Of a DNA stretch of 56,778 nucleotides, positions 1-7,568 are shown piece after piece. Every line of letters starts with the position of its first letter. The first letter of the stretch is position 1. A program made the position numbers and the translations under genes. The notes under the pieces are model-generated. The model saw nothing but the letters and a program-made list of their open reading frames with translations. It was not told the DNA's origin and ran no database searches. Origin of the DNA: Marinitoga sp. 1197 (GTDB taxonomy: Bacteria; Thermotogota; Thermotogae; Petrotogales; Petrotogaceae); NCBI RefSeq assembly GCF_001021165.1, contig NZ_AZAY01000045.1, positions 1 to 56,778 of the forward strand, read 5' to 3'.

Positions 1-1
1 A

Positions 2-52
2 AATACCTCTCTGCTTGATTTAGCAAAGAGGTTTGTCTTCAATCTGAAATAA
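2..52 (+). CDS. 3' end of an unidentified gene (partial, 5' truncated by the window)
   Basis: One reading frame is open from the window edge to a TAA at 50-52 and reads NTSLLDLAKRFVFNLK. The stop codon sits directly on the left edge of a strong intrinsic terminator (51-79), which is the usual arrangement for the end of a transcription unit. Sixteen residues are too few to name the protein, and the frame could be open by chance, so this is a weak call based on position more than on content. Confidence 0.4.
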   Translation, partial: NTSLLDLAKRFVFNLK

Positions 53-79
53 AAAAATCCTGCTTTGCAGGATTTTTTT
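51..79 (+). terminator. Intrinsic terminator, possibly bidirectional
   Basis: The arms AATCCTGC (56-63) and GCAGGATT (67-74) form a perfect 8-bp stem with a TTT loop, preceded by an A-run and followed by a T-run, so it can act on both strands. It ends the gene entering from the left edge. Confidence 0.85.
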
Positions 80-147
80 ATTATATTTTTGTATTTTGTG
101 ATTAAAAATGACTATGTTACAAAATTTTGAATTTAAAAAGTCAAGTG

Positions 148-175
148 TTACTTTTTTGTGTTTTTATGGTATAAT
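148..175 (+). promoter_or_regulatory. Extended -10 promoter of a small transcription unit
   Basis: A perfect TATAAT lies at 170-175 preceded by TG one base away (TGGTATAAT, extended -10). A poor -35-like TTACTT lies at 148-153. The same TATGGTATAAT string precedes the genes at 32374 and 36263, which supports its being a real promoter. Transcription should start near 182. Confidence 0.65.
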
Positions 176-181
176 AAATAA

Positions 182-253
182 TGAAAATAAAAAATACCTA
201 AGGGGGGTATAGGGGCCGCCGCATTGGTAATCCATGCCGTGCGGCTCTTTTTT
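182..253 (+). ncRNA. Candidate small RNA of about 70 nt with its own promoter and terminator
   Basis: Between the predicted start (about 182) and a T-run at 248-253 no credible reading frame exists; the only ATG frame at the start is six codons. The 3' half folds into a long GC-rich hairpin (213-247, loop TAAT at 228-231, single-base bulges only) followed by TTTTTT, which is a textbook intrinsic terminator. The unit is convergent with rnr, whose stop is at 257. It could instead be a leftover attenuator or a terminator serving rnr, although no T-run follows the hairpin on the minus strand. Confidence 0.4.
194..210. promoter_or_regulatory. CsoR/RcnR/FrmR-like operator: ATACC-TAAGGGG-GGTAT
   Basis: An inverted repeat ATACC/GGTAT encloses a G-tract and sits just downstream of the predicted transcription start. 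This layout resembles operators of the CsoR/RcnR/FrmR metal- or aldehyde-sensing family, whose sites are short inverted repeats around G/C tracts. No such regulator gene is in the window, so the assignment rests on shape only. Confidence 0.3.
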
Positions 254-256
254 ATT

Positions 257-2455
257 TTATTTTCTTTTTTTCTTTCTTTTTATTTTAACTTTTGCATTAG
301 GAAATGTTTGTTTCAATTTCTTTTCGATATTGTCTTCATCTTTTTCAACGATTTCAAAATCTATTTCAGCTGTTAATTTATTTGCGTTTATAACTTTAGC
401 ATTTAATTTATCTCCAAGCCTATATATCTTTTTAGTTTTTTCTCCAATCAAAACATTTTGTTTTTCATTATATACATAATAATCATCCATTGAAGAAACA
501 TGTATAAGTCCCTGTATAAATTTTTCTGGTATTTCAACAAACATACCAAATTTCATTATATTTGTTATATAAACCTCAAATGTTTTACCTAAATGATTTG
601 TTATATATTCAACTTTTTTCATATCATTCAAATCCCATTCGGCTTCATTAGCAACTCTTTCTCTTTTAGAACTATGGGAAGCTATTTCTGGAAGTAATTT
701 AGAATATTTTTCAATTTCTTTACTTTTTAGAGTACCTTTATTTTTTAAATATTTTTTTAATAGCCTATGTACAATTAAATCCGGATATCTTCTTATTGGG
801 GATGTAAAGTGTGTATAATTTTGTGATGCTAATCCAAAATGTCCAACATTTAAATCAGAATATACTGCTCTTTTTAAAGATCTTACAAGCAATTTTTGAA
901 TGCTTTTTCTTAGTGGATGATCCTTTAAATGTTCCAACATATCCTGCAATAATTTAGGATGTATGTTTTTAGGAAATTTATATCTCAATCCCACTATTTC
1001 TAAGTAATTTTTAAGTTGTAATAACATATCAGGGTCAGGTTCTTCGTGAATCCTATAAATAAAAGGTAATCCCTGAGAATCGAATATGGAAGCAATTGTT
1101 TCATTAGCTTTTATCATAAATTCTTCTATTATAACTTCTGATATACCTCTTTCAACAGGAATAATATCTTCGACATTACCTTTTTCATCAAAAATAAATT
1201 TAACCTCTCCACCTTCTATGTCTAAAATAGCACCTCTTCTTCTTCTGTTTTCTCTTATAATTTCCATTAATTCTTTCATTAATTCCAAGTTTGGTCTTAA
1301 CCATCCAATTTCTTTTTCGAGTTCAGAGTCAGCATCATTATTTAATATTTTATTCACCTTATTATATGTTAATCTTTTTTTACTATTAATAATGCCATTA
1401 TATACATCAAAATTAACAACTTCTCCATCCTTATCTATCTCCATTAACAAAGACATAGTTAATCTATCTTCACCTTCAACCAGAGAACAGATCCAATCAG
1501 ATAGTTCATGAGGTAGCATAGGTATAACTGTATCTATTAAATAAATACTTGTACCTCTTTTAAATGCCTCTTTGTCTAAATTAGACCCTTCTTTTACATA
1601 ATTTGAAACATCAGCAATGTGAACACCTAATAGATAATTTCCGTTGTCTAATTTTTTCACCTGAACAGCATCATCGAAATCTTTTGCATTATCACCGTCA
1701 ATAGTTACGATTAATTCGTCCCTGAAATCTTTTCTTCCTTTTAAATCTTTTTTCTGAATTGTCTTAGGTATAGATAAAGCTTCTTTCATAACATTTTCAG
1801 GAAATACACCAGGTTCTGGTAGATCGTGTTTTATTATTACAATAGGTAGATCAACCTTTGGGTCATTAACATTTCCTATAATTTTAGTTATCTTTACTTC
1901 AGGGTTTTTTCTTGTATATTTTATTATTTTAGCTTCAACTATTTGTCCCGGTTTGGCTTTATTGAAATTTTCAGGTGAAACATAAAAATCTGTATTTATT
2001 TTTTGATCAATTGGCAAGACAAAGCCAAATAACTTTTTTTGTTCAAAGATACCAACAATTTTTGTAATATTCCTTTTTAATACTCTTAAAACTTTTCCTT
2101 TTGGCAAATCACGCCATGACCCTACTATTTCTATTAATACCAGATCTTTATGCATAGCATTTTTTGTATTTTCTAAAGTAATGGCAATCTCTTCTCCTTT
2201 TTTTGTAGTTACAAATGCCATACTTCCACGTCGGGTAAATTCTATAATACCGATTTTCATATTATTTCCAACAATGCAAAACCTATTTTTTGAATTTTTA
2301 TAGACTTCTCCTTCTTCCTGCAAATCTTTCAATATATTTCGTATTTCTTTTTTTTCATTTTTATTTTTAGCTTTTAATTTATCATATAATTCTTTTTGTA
2401 AGAGTGGTTTGTTTTTTATTAGTTTTAAAATTTTGTTTTTTAAATTTTCTTTCAT
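257..2455 (-). CDS. rnr: Ribonuclease R (RNB-family 3'-5' exoribonuclease)
   Basis: The 732-residue product degrades structured RNA from the 3' end in the cytoplasm. In order it shows an N-terminal winged-helix region (about 1-65), cold-shock-type OB folds (about 66-230), the RNB catalytic domain carrying the metal-binding string TIDGDNAKDFDDAV (about 250-265), and an S1 domain (about 630-710) ending in a lysine/arginine tail typical of RNase R. Length is normal for the family. GGAGGAG stands five bases before the ATG. The gene lies 196 bp downstream of dnaB on the same strand, with a structured gap between them. RNase II is less likely because of the winged-helix domain and basic tail. Confidence 0.95.
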   Translation of the reverse strand: MKENLKNKILKLIKNKPLLQKELYDKLKAKNKNEKKEIRNILKDLQEEGEVYKNSKNRFCIVGNNMKIGIIEFTRRGSMAFVTTKKGEEIAITLENTKNAMHKDLVLIEIVGSWRDLPKGKVLRVLKRNITKIVGIFEQKKLFGFVLPIDQKINTDFYVSPENFNKAKPGQIVEAKIIKYTRKNPEVKITKIIGNVNDPKVDLPIVIIKHDLPEPGVFPENVMKEALSIPKTIQKKDLKGRKDFRDELIVTIDGDNAKDFDDAVQVKKLDNGNYLLGVHIADVSNYVKEGSNLDKEAFKRGTSIYLIDTVIPMLPHELSDWICSLVEGEDRLTMSLLMEIDKDGEVVNFDVYNGIINSKKRLTYNKVNKILNNDADSELEKEIGWLRPNLELMKELMEIIRENRRRRGAILDIEGGEVKFIFDEKGNVEDIIPVERGISEVIIEEFMIKANETIASIFDSQGLPFIYRIHEEPDPDMLLQLKNYLEIVGLRYKFPKNIHPKLLQDMLEHLKDHPLRKSIQKLLVRSLKRAVYSDLNVGHFGLASQNYTHFTSPIRRYPDLIVHRLLKKYLKNKGTLKSKEIEKYSKLLPEIASHSSKRERVANEAEWDLNDMKKVEYITNHLGKTFEVYITNIMKFGMFVEIPEKFIQGLIHVSSMDDYYVYNEKQNVLIGEKTKKIYRLGDKLNAKVINANKLTAEIDFEIVEKDEDNIEKKLKQTFPNAKVKIKRKKKRK

Positions 2456-2474
2456 GCTTTCTCCTCCGTATTAT

Positions 2475-2595
2475 CAATAGCACACCTGCGGTGTTACACG
2501 CTTACAACGGTTTTTTGGATTAAAAATTGTATTTTTCAAAAATAAAAAATTCTTAAATAGTACGCCGTAATTATTTAACTTGCGGTGGGCTATTG
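2475..2595 (-). other. Structured intergenic element between dnaB and rnr
   Basis: The arms at 2475-2489 (CAATAGCACACCTGC) and 2582-2595 (GCGGTGGGCTATTG) pair over about 13 bp with one mismatch and one bulge, closing a roughly 120-nt domain. It is GC-richer than its surroundings and ends just before the rnr ribosome binding site, so it would be the rnr 5' leader or the dnaB-rnr spacer RNA. I do not recognise the family. No open frame of note lies inside. Confidence 0.45.
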
Positions 2596-2651
2596 GTTTA
2601 AAATTCTTGTTTTCTATCTGAATGAATTTAACTTTTTAGACATAGTAATAA

Positions 2652-4046
2652 TTAGTAAGAATCACTATGAATGCTATCTTTTTCGTAAAATAAGGTTACT
2701 TTTGGATCAAACATTAATTTAATAGTACCAACTGGTCCGTTTCTTTGTTTGCCTATAATTAATTCCGATTCATGGGGATGATTTAGTATTAGATTTTCGT
2801 TATTTTTATCTTTTTTGTCACTTTCTTTTTTTCGTTTGTAGTAAGCATCTCTATATAAAAACATAACCATATCAGCATCCTGTTCTATAGCGCCAGATTC
2901 TCTTAAATCACTTAATCGCGGTCTTTTATCTTCTCTTTGTTCAACAGCACGAGATAATTGTGATAGAGCAACAATAACAACATTTAATTCTCTCGCTAAT
3001 AGTTTTAATGAACGTGATATTTCTGAAATTTCCTGTTGTCTGCTTTCAGAACCTCTATTTTTAGATGACATTAACTGCAAGTAGTCAATAAAAATAGCTT
3101 CAATTCCATATTCTCTTTTCATTCTACGAGCTTTTGCACGTAATGTTCTAGGATCCAATCCAGGTTCATCGTCAACAACAATTTTTGATTGTGAAAGTTT
3201 ATGTGCAGCATTTACCAATTTGTCCCAATCATCATTGTTTAACATGCCAGTTCTAACCTTTTGCAAATCTACTTCTGCTTCTGCGCATAAAATTCTTTGA
3301 ACTAATTGTTCTTTTGACATTTCCAGATTGAACATTGCTATGGGTATTTTATACTTTATAGCAAGGTTACTGGCAACATTCAAAGCAAATGCTGTTTTAC
3401 CCATGGAAGGTCTTGCAGCAATAATTATTAAATCAGATCTATGAAAACCAGATGTTAATCTATCCAGAGAAATAAAACCAGTAGGTAGTCCAGTAACAAG
3501 AGCATTTGGTTCAATAGATGCCCTTTTTTTTAATTCATCTAATTTCTCAAAAACATCATGAACAATATTAGGAACTGAATCATATGTTCTTGTTGCACGA
3601 GATTCGGCTATTTCAAATATTTTTTTTTCTGCAAAATCTAAAATTTCCTCAGCTTCACCAATAGTTCTTGTAGCTTCAACAATTTCAGAACTAACACTTA
3701 CAAGACTTCTAAGAAGTGATTTATCTTTTACAATTTTAGCATAATACAATACATTCGCAGGAGTGGGAACCACTTCTGCTAAATATATAAGTTTATCTTC
3801 CCCACCAGCTTTTTCAAGAAGATTAGCATTTCGTAAATTCTCCATAACTGAAATAGCATCAACAGGAAGTCCTCTATCAAATAAATCTTCTATTATTTTA
3901 AAAATAATTTGATATTGTTGATTATAAAAATCATTAGATCTAATTTCTTCCAATACATCAGGTAAAACTTGAGGATCTAAAAATATACTTCCCAATAGAG
4001 CTTCTTCTGCTTCTGTATTATGTGGTGGAGTTAATTCTTTATTCAA
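2652..4046 (-). CDS. dnaB: Replicative DNA helicase DnaB
   Basis: This is the hexameric 5'-3' helicase that unwinds DNA ahead of the replisome. The 464-residue protein has the N-terminal DnaB domain (starts PPHNTEAEEALLGSIFLDP), a linker, and the RecA-like C-terminal domain with Walker A ARPSMGKT (about 211-218), Walker B IEAIFIDYLQLM and the sensor string LSQLSRAVEQREDKRP. Length is standard and no intein is present. AAAGGAGGT precedes the ATG at 4046. It is divergently transcribed from the small membrane gene at 4128. Confidence 0.97.
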   Translation of the reverse strand: MNKELTPPHNTEAEEALLGSIFLDPQVLPDVLEEIRSNDFYNQQYQIIFKIIEDLFDRGLPVDAISVMENLRNANLLEKAGGEDKLIYLAEVVPTPANVLYYAKIVKDKSLLRSLVSVSSEIVEATRTIGEAEEILDFAEKKIFEIAESRATRTYDSVPNIVHDVFEKLDELKKRASIEPNALVTGLPTGFISLDRLTSGFHRSDLIIIAARPSMGKTAFALNVASNLAIKYKIPIAMFNLEMSKEQLVQRILCAEAEVDLQKVRTGMLNNDDWDKLVNAAHKLSQSKIVVDDEPGLDPRTLRAKARRMKREYGIEAIFIDYLQLMSSKNRGSESRQQEISEISRSLKLLARELNVVIVALSQLSRAVEQREDKRPRLSDLRESGAIEQDADMVMFLYRDAYYKRKKESDKKDKNNENLILNHPHESELIIGKQRNGPVGTIKLMFDPKVTLFYEKDSIHSDSY

Positions 4047-4127
4047 TGTTAATACCTCCTTTTACTATGCATGATATAATTATAATACTTTAATGTAAAA
4101 ATTCAAAGGATGTGTGGAGGTAAAAAA

Positions 4128-4319
4128 ATGTGGGCAAATATTTTTTTCTTTTTAGGAGTAATCTTTACGCTAAATGGAATATATTTGTTTAATTCTTCTG
4201 TAAAAGAAACAAGAAAGGGATACATGAAAAACGAAGATAAAATAAGAAAAAACGATAAACATGCATTAATCTCTCTTGGTATTGGAATTATTTTTTTTAT
4301 TATCACTTCACTATTTTAA
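4128..4319 (+). CDS. Small two-helix membrane protein, function unknown
   Basis: A 63-residue protein starting MWANIFFFLGVIFTLNGIY has two hydrophobic segments (about 4-22 and 46-62) joined by a basic, charged loop (KETRKGYMKNEDKIRKNDKH), so it should be a helical hairpin in the inner membrane. I chose the ATG at 4128 because GTGGAGG lies 8-14 bases before it; an in-frame ATG at 4110 has no ribosome binding site. It stands alone between divergent dnaB and queT. I do not recognise a family. Confidence 0.65.
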   Translation: MWANIFFFLGVIFTLNGIYLFNSSVKETRKGYMKNEDKIRKNDKHALISLGIGIIFFIITSLF

Positions 4320-4352
4320 CATATTTTTATTTCTCTAATAATAAAATTTAGA

Positions 4353-4358
4353 TATAAT
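4353..4358 (+). promoter_or_regulatory. -10 element of the queT promoter
   Basis: TATAAT at 4353-4358 would start transcription at about 4364-4366, which is exactly the first base of the riboswitch aptamer. No clear -35 is visible. Confidence 0.6.
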
Positions 4359-4362
4359 TCAT

Positions 4363-4400
4363 CCGGCGGTCGCGGCACCCGCCTTAACAAAACAAGGAGG
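4363..4400 (+). promoter_or_regulatory. preQ1-I riboswitch controlling queT
   Basis: GGCGG (4365-4369) pairs with CCGCC (4379-4383), followed by the A-rich string TTAACAAAACAAGG that is essentially identical to the tail of the well-studied Thermoanaerobacter tengcongensis preQ1-I aptamer. The pseudoknot partner GG at 4396-4397 is part of the Shine-Dalgarno sequence AAGGAGG (4394-4400), so ligand binding should hide the ribosome binding site and turn queT translation off when preQ1 is plentiful. Confidence 0.92.
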
Positions 4401-4407
4401 TGTTATA

Positions 4408-4881
4408 ATGAAAACTAAAAACATGGTATTGGCAGGTGTTGTAGCAGCATTATATGTAGCATTAACGGTTTTATTACAACCCATTAGCTATGGACCGATG
4501 CAGGTTAGGGTTTCAGAAGCGTTAACGGTTTTGCCATTTTTGAATCCAGTATTTATTCCAGCATTATATATCGGCGCTATGCTGGCTAATGTGTTTGGAG
4601 GATTTGGGGCTATTGATATCTTTTTAGGTAGTGCGTTAACATTATTTGCAGCATATTTAACTTATAAAATGCCAAATAAATATTTAGCTCCTTTACCTCC
4701 AGTTATAGTTAATGCTTTTGGAGTTTCGGCATATGTTGCTCCTCTTGCCAATGTTCCGTATTGGCCAACAGTATTTTGGATTGGTATTGGCGAATTTATT
4801 GCCTGCTATCTTTTGGGATTGCCGCTTCTAATATTATTAGAAAAAAGAAATATATTAATAAAAAATGACAGTAGCTCCTAA
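4408..4881 (+). CDS. queT: QueT family transporter: substrate-binding (S) component for preQ1 uptake
   Basis: The 157-residue protein has about five to six membrane helices and the QueT signature region ISYGPMQVRVSEALTVLPF near the N-terminus. S components of ECF transporters bind the vitamin or precursor in the membrane and need the EcfA1-EcfA2-EcfT energising module; an EcfA1/EcfA2 pair is encoded at 25082-26646. A preQ1-I riboswitch overlaps its ribosome binding site, which independently supports preQ1 or a related queuosine precursor as substrate. The final step enzyme of queuosine synthesis, QueH, is encoded at 45135. The gene is monocistronic and its stop codon lies in a terminator hairpin. 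Confidence 0.93.
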   Translation: MKTKNMVLAGVVAALYVALTVLLQPISYGPMQVRVSEALTVLPFLNPVFIPALYIGAMLANVFGGFGAIDIFLGSALTLFAAYLTYKMPNKYLAPLPPVIVNAFGVSAYVAPLANVPYWPTVFWIGIGEFIACYLLGLPLLILLEKRNILIKNDSSS

Positions 4882-4899
4882 TTTTAGGAGCTACTGCTT
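4869..4899 (+). terminator. Stem-loop at the end of queT
   Basis: CAGTAGCTCCTA (4869-4880) pairs perfectly with TAGGAGCTACTG (4885-4896) around a 4-base loop; the queT stop codon is inside the stem. The following T-run is short (CTTT), so termination may be partial. Confidence 0.7.
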
Positions 4900-4924
4900 T
4901 ACACGAACGGAGTATGACGGCGTA

Positions 4925-5653
4925 TTATGCCATTCCTAAGTAAGCTTTTTGTACATTTTCATCTTTTAATAATAAATCAGAATCATTTTCGAGAATTATT
5001 TTACCCGTTTCCAATACATATCCATAATGAGATATTTTTAATGCCTGTGCAGCATTTTGTTCAACAAGTAAAATAGTGCCGCCATTTTCATTTATTATCT
5101 TGATAATGTCAAAAACTTCTGATACTAATACAGGTGCAAGCCCTAAAGATGGTTCATCCATCATAATAACATCTGGTCTGCTCATTAATGCTCTGCTAAT
5201 AGCAAGCATTTGTTGTTCCCCGCCAGATAATGTTCCACCAAGTTGTTTTAATCGTTCTTTCAGTCTTGGAAAAAGGTTATAAACCCAATGTAAATCCCTT
5301 TCAATTTCCTCTTTATCAGTCCTATTGAAAGCACCCATCATTAAATTTTCATATACTGTAAGATTTGGAAAAATACGTCTTCCTTCTGGAACTAAAGCAA
5401 TACCCATTCTATTAATCTCATGAGGAGACTTTCCTGCTATATTATTATTTTTATATAATATTTCACCTTCTTTTGGTTTAACCATTCCAGCAATAGAAGA
5501 AAGAGTGGAAGTTTTGCCTGCTCCATTTGCTCCGATTAATGTTATAATTTTACCTCTTGGAACTTTAATATTTATCCCTTTTACAGCGTGAATAGCACCA
5601 TAATAAATATTAAGATTTTTTATTTCAAGAACAATTTCATTCTGCTTTTGCAT
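4925..5653 (-). CDS. livF: Branched-chain amino-acid-type ABC transporter ATPase LivF
   Basis: A 242-residue ATPase that powers the Liv importer on the cytoplasmic face. Visible motifs are Walker A GANGAGKTS, the signature LSGGEQQMLAISRAL and Walker B VIMMDEPSLGLAP, the last typical of LivF (SLGLAP). The start was set at the ATG at 5653 because GAGGAG lies 9 bases upstream; an upstream in-frame TTG has no such site. It overlaps the end of livG by 17 bases and closes the livJHMGF order. The substrate could also be other amino acids, short-chain amides or urea, which use the same family. Confidence 0.93.
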   Translation of the reverse strand: MQKQNEIVLEIKNLNIYYGAIHAVKGINIKVPRGKIITLIGANGAGKTSTLSSIAGMVKPKEGEILYKNNNIAGKSPHEINRMGIALVPEGRRIFPNLTVYENLMMGAFNRTDKEEIERDLHWVYNLFPRLKERLKQLGGTLSGGEQQMLAISRALMSRPDVIMMDEPSLGLAPVLVSEVFDIIKIINENGGTILLVEQNAAQALKISHYGYVLETGKIILENDSDLLLKDENVQKAYLGMA

Positions 5654-6479
5654 TCTTCCACTCCTCTCCAAGATAAGCCTCGATAACTTTTGGATTGTTT
5701 TGTATATCTTTTGGCTCTCCTTCAGCTATAATAGCACCATAATCCAGAACCAAAATTCTTTCACATATTCCCATTACAACTTTCATATCATGTTCTATCA
5801 ATAATATTGAAAGGTTGAAATCATCTCTGATTTGACGTATAAAATGCATTAATTCTTCAGATTCCTGAGGATTCATCCCTGCAGCAGGTTCGTCTAATAA
5901 CAATACTTTTGGATGTGTTGCTAAAGCCCTTGCGATTTCTAATTTTCTTTGTAATCCGTATGGTAAAGAAGAAGCTTTTTCTTCTGCTAAGTCTAATAAT
6001 CCAACTTTTTCTAAAAGCAATAATCCTTCTTTAATCATATCTTTTTCTTTATGTATATATCCAACTTTAGTTAAAGCCTTAATAAACCATAAAAAAGAAC
6101 TTCCTTTCATTTTTTTTCCGTGTTTTTTGAGAATTTTATCCACATCAGTATTTGATAACATATGATGTTGAGCAACTATGACATTTTCTAAAACAGTCAT
6201 GTCTTGAAAAAGTCTGATGTTTTGAAACGTTCGTGCAATTCCAAGATGAGTAATTTCATGAGGTTTAAATGGTGTGATATCTATTCCATCAAATATTACT
6301 TTTCCTTTTGTTGGTATATATATGCCAGTAATAACATTAAATGCAGTTGTTTTCCCAGCTCCGTTAGGGCCTATTAAACCAAGCAATTCACCTTCATATA
6401 ATTGATTATGAAAGTCATTAACAGCAATAAGTCCCCCAAATTGCATGGTAATATGGTTCATTTCAAGAATTTTTTTCAT
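5637..6479 (-). CDS. livG: Branched-chain amino-acid-type ABC transporter ATPase LivG
   Basis: This 280-residue ATPase is the second nucleotide-binding subunit of the importer. It has Walker A GPNGAGKTT, the degenerate LivG signature SLPYGLQRKLEIARAL, Walker B VLLLDEPAAGMNPQE and the H-loop LLIEHDMKVVM. A lysine-rich insertion (about 110-135) makes it about 25 residues longer than many LivG proteins. The ATG overlaps the livM stop codon (ATGA), indicating translational coupling. Confidence 0.93.
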   Translation of the reverse strand: MKKILEMNHITMQFGGLIAVNDFHNQLYEGELLGLIGPNGAGKTTAFNVITGIYIPTKGKVIFDGIDITPFKPHEITHLGIARTFQNIRLFQDMTVLENVIVAQHHMLSNTDVDKILKKHGKKMKGSSFLWFIKALTKVGYIHKEKDMIKEGLLLLEKVGLLDLAEEKASSLPYGLQRKLEIARALATHPKVLLLDEPAAGMNPQESEELMHFIRQIRDDFNLSILLIEHDMKVVMGICERILVLDYGAIIAEGEPKDIQNNPKVIEAYLGEEWKNAKAE

Positions 6480-7564
6480 TCAACATCACCTTCTTTTTTC
6501 ATATATAACTCAACTATGGAAGTTTTTTTAACCTTTATTCCAAATAATTTTAAAAATTTTTCCCATGAAAATTCTGCTCTTCCCATAATACCTTTTTGCC
6601 AAAAAATCATAATAAATATAAATATAGCAGATATGACTAACATTCTCATTCCAGGAATACCTGGAACATGAACGCCAAATATATCAAAAGGTTCTTCTAA
6701 AGAACGTAAATATTCAAACATTAATGCAAATACACCAGCTCCTATGATAGATCCTGTTATACTTCCTAATCCTCCAAGCACTACCATAATTAAAATATAA
6801 AATGTTAACAGCGGTCCAAATGTTGTAATTCTTGGATCGATAGTTGTTAACCAATGTGCATATAATGCACCAGAAATTCCAGCAAAAAATGCTCCGAAAA
6901 CAAAAGACATAAGTTCGTGTTTGAATACATTTATTCCCATTGATTCAGCTGCAATGGAATCTTCTCTGATAGCTATTAATGCTCTTCCATAAGAACTTTT
7001 AATTAAGCTTATTATAGCTATTAAAGTAATTAATAACCAACCCCATGACCAATAAAGATTAGTGTAATTTGGAAGTCCTTTTAATCCTAAAGGACCATTT
7101 GTTACGCTTATTAAATTATTGGCTAAAACTCTTGCAATTTCTGCAAATCCTAAACTTGCAATTGCTAAATAGTCACCTGATAATTTTAATGTTGGCCATC
7201 CAATTAAAAATGCAAATATAGCAGCTATAAGGCCACCGGCCAACGTAGCTATAAGGAAATTAGAATGTAAATTTAATAACCATGGTTGAATAGGTACTAT
7301 TATATATGAAATTTCCTTTTGAAATGGTTCAAGAGTAAGTAATGCGGAAGTATATGCACCTAATAACACGAAACCAGCATGACCTAAAGAAAAAATGCCT
7401 GTAATACCGTTTATCAAATTTAAACTTACAGCCATAATTGCATATATAGGTATAAGAGTAAAAATTCTTAAAGTATAATCACTAAAATTTCCTTGAGCAT
7501 AATATAGGAAAAGTGTAAATAAAGCAATAAATATAATGGTTAAAGTATAATTTAATTTCTTCAT
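6476..7564 (-). CDS. livM: Branched-chain amino-acid-type ABC transporter permease LivM
   Basis: The 362-residue membrane protein has about ten hydrophobic segments and the LivM permease motif GDYLAIASLGFAEIARVLANN (given here as the family marker; it spans about residues 130-150). The coupling region ESMGINVFKHELMSFVFGA is also typical. It pairs with LivH to form the channel. It ends in a hydrophilic tail (KVKKTSIVELYMKKEGDVE). AAAGGTG precedes the ATG, 4 bases after the livH stop. Confidence 0.92.
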   Translation of the reverse strand: MKKLNYTLTIIFIALFTLFLYYAQGNFSDYTLRIFTLIPIYAIMAVSLNLINGITGIFSLGHAGFVLLGAYTSALLTLEPFQKEISYIIVPIQPWLLNLHSNFLIATLAGGLIAAIFAFLIGWPTLKLSGDYLAIASLGFAEIARVLANNLISVTNGPLGLKGLPNYTNLYWSWGWLLITLIAIISLIKSSYGRALIAIREDSIAAESMGINVFKHELMSFVFGAFFAGISGALYAHWLTTIDPRITTFGPLLTFYILIMVVLGGLGSITGSIIGAGVFALMFEYLRSLEEPFDIFGVHVPGIPGMRMLVISAIFIFIMIFWQKGIMGRAEFSWEKFLKLFGIKVKKTSIVELYMKKEGDVE

Positions 7565-7568
7565 ACTA

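Noticed and set aside
3-31. Possible hairpin ACCTCT...AGAGGT at the left edge
   Set aside because: It lies in the likely coding end of the first gene and is not followed by a T-run.
234-479. Plus-strand frame starting MPCGSFLFYFL
   Set aside because: It begins inside a terminator hairpin and is antisense to the lysine-rich end of rnr.
4900-4927. GC-richer stretch between queT and livF (AACGGAGTATGACGGCGTATT)
   Set aside because: It weakly resembles parts of the dnaB-rnr spacer, but the match is too short to call a repeat.
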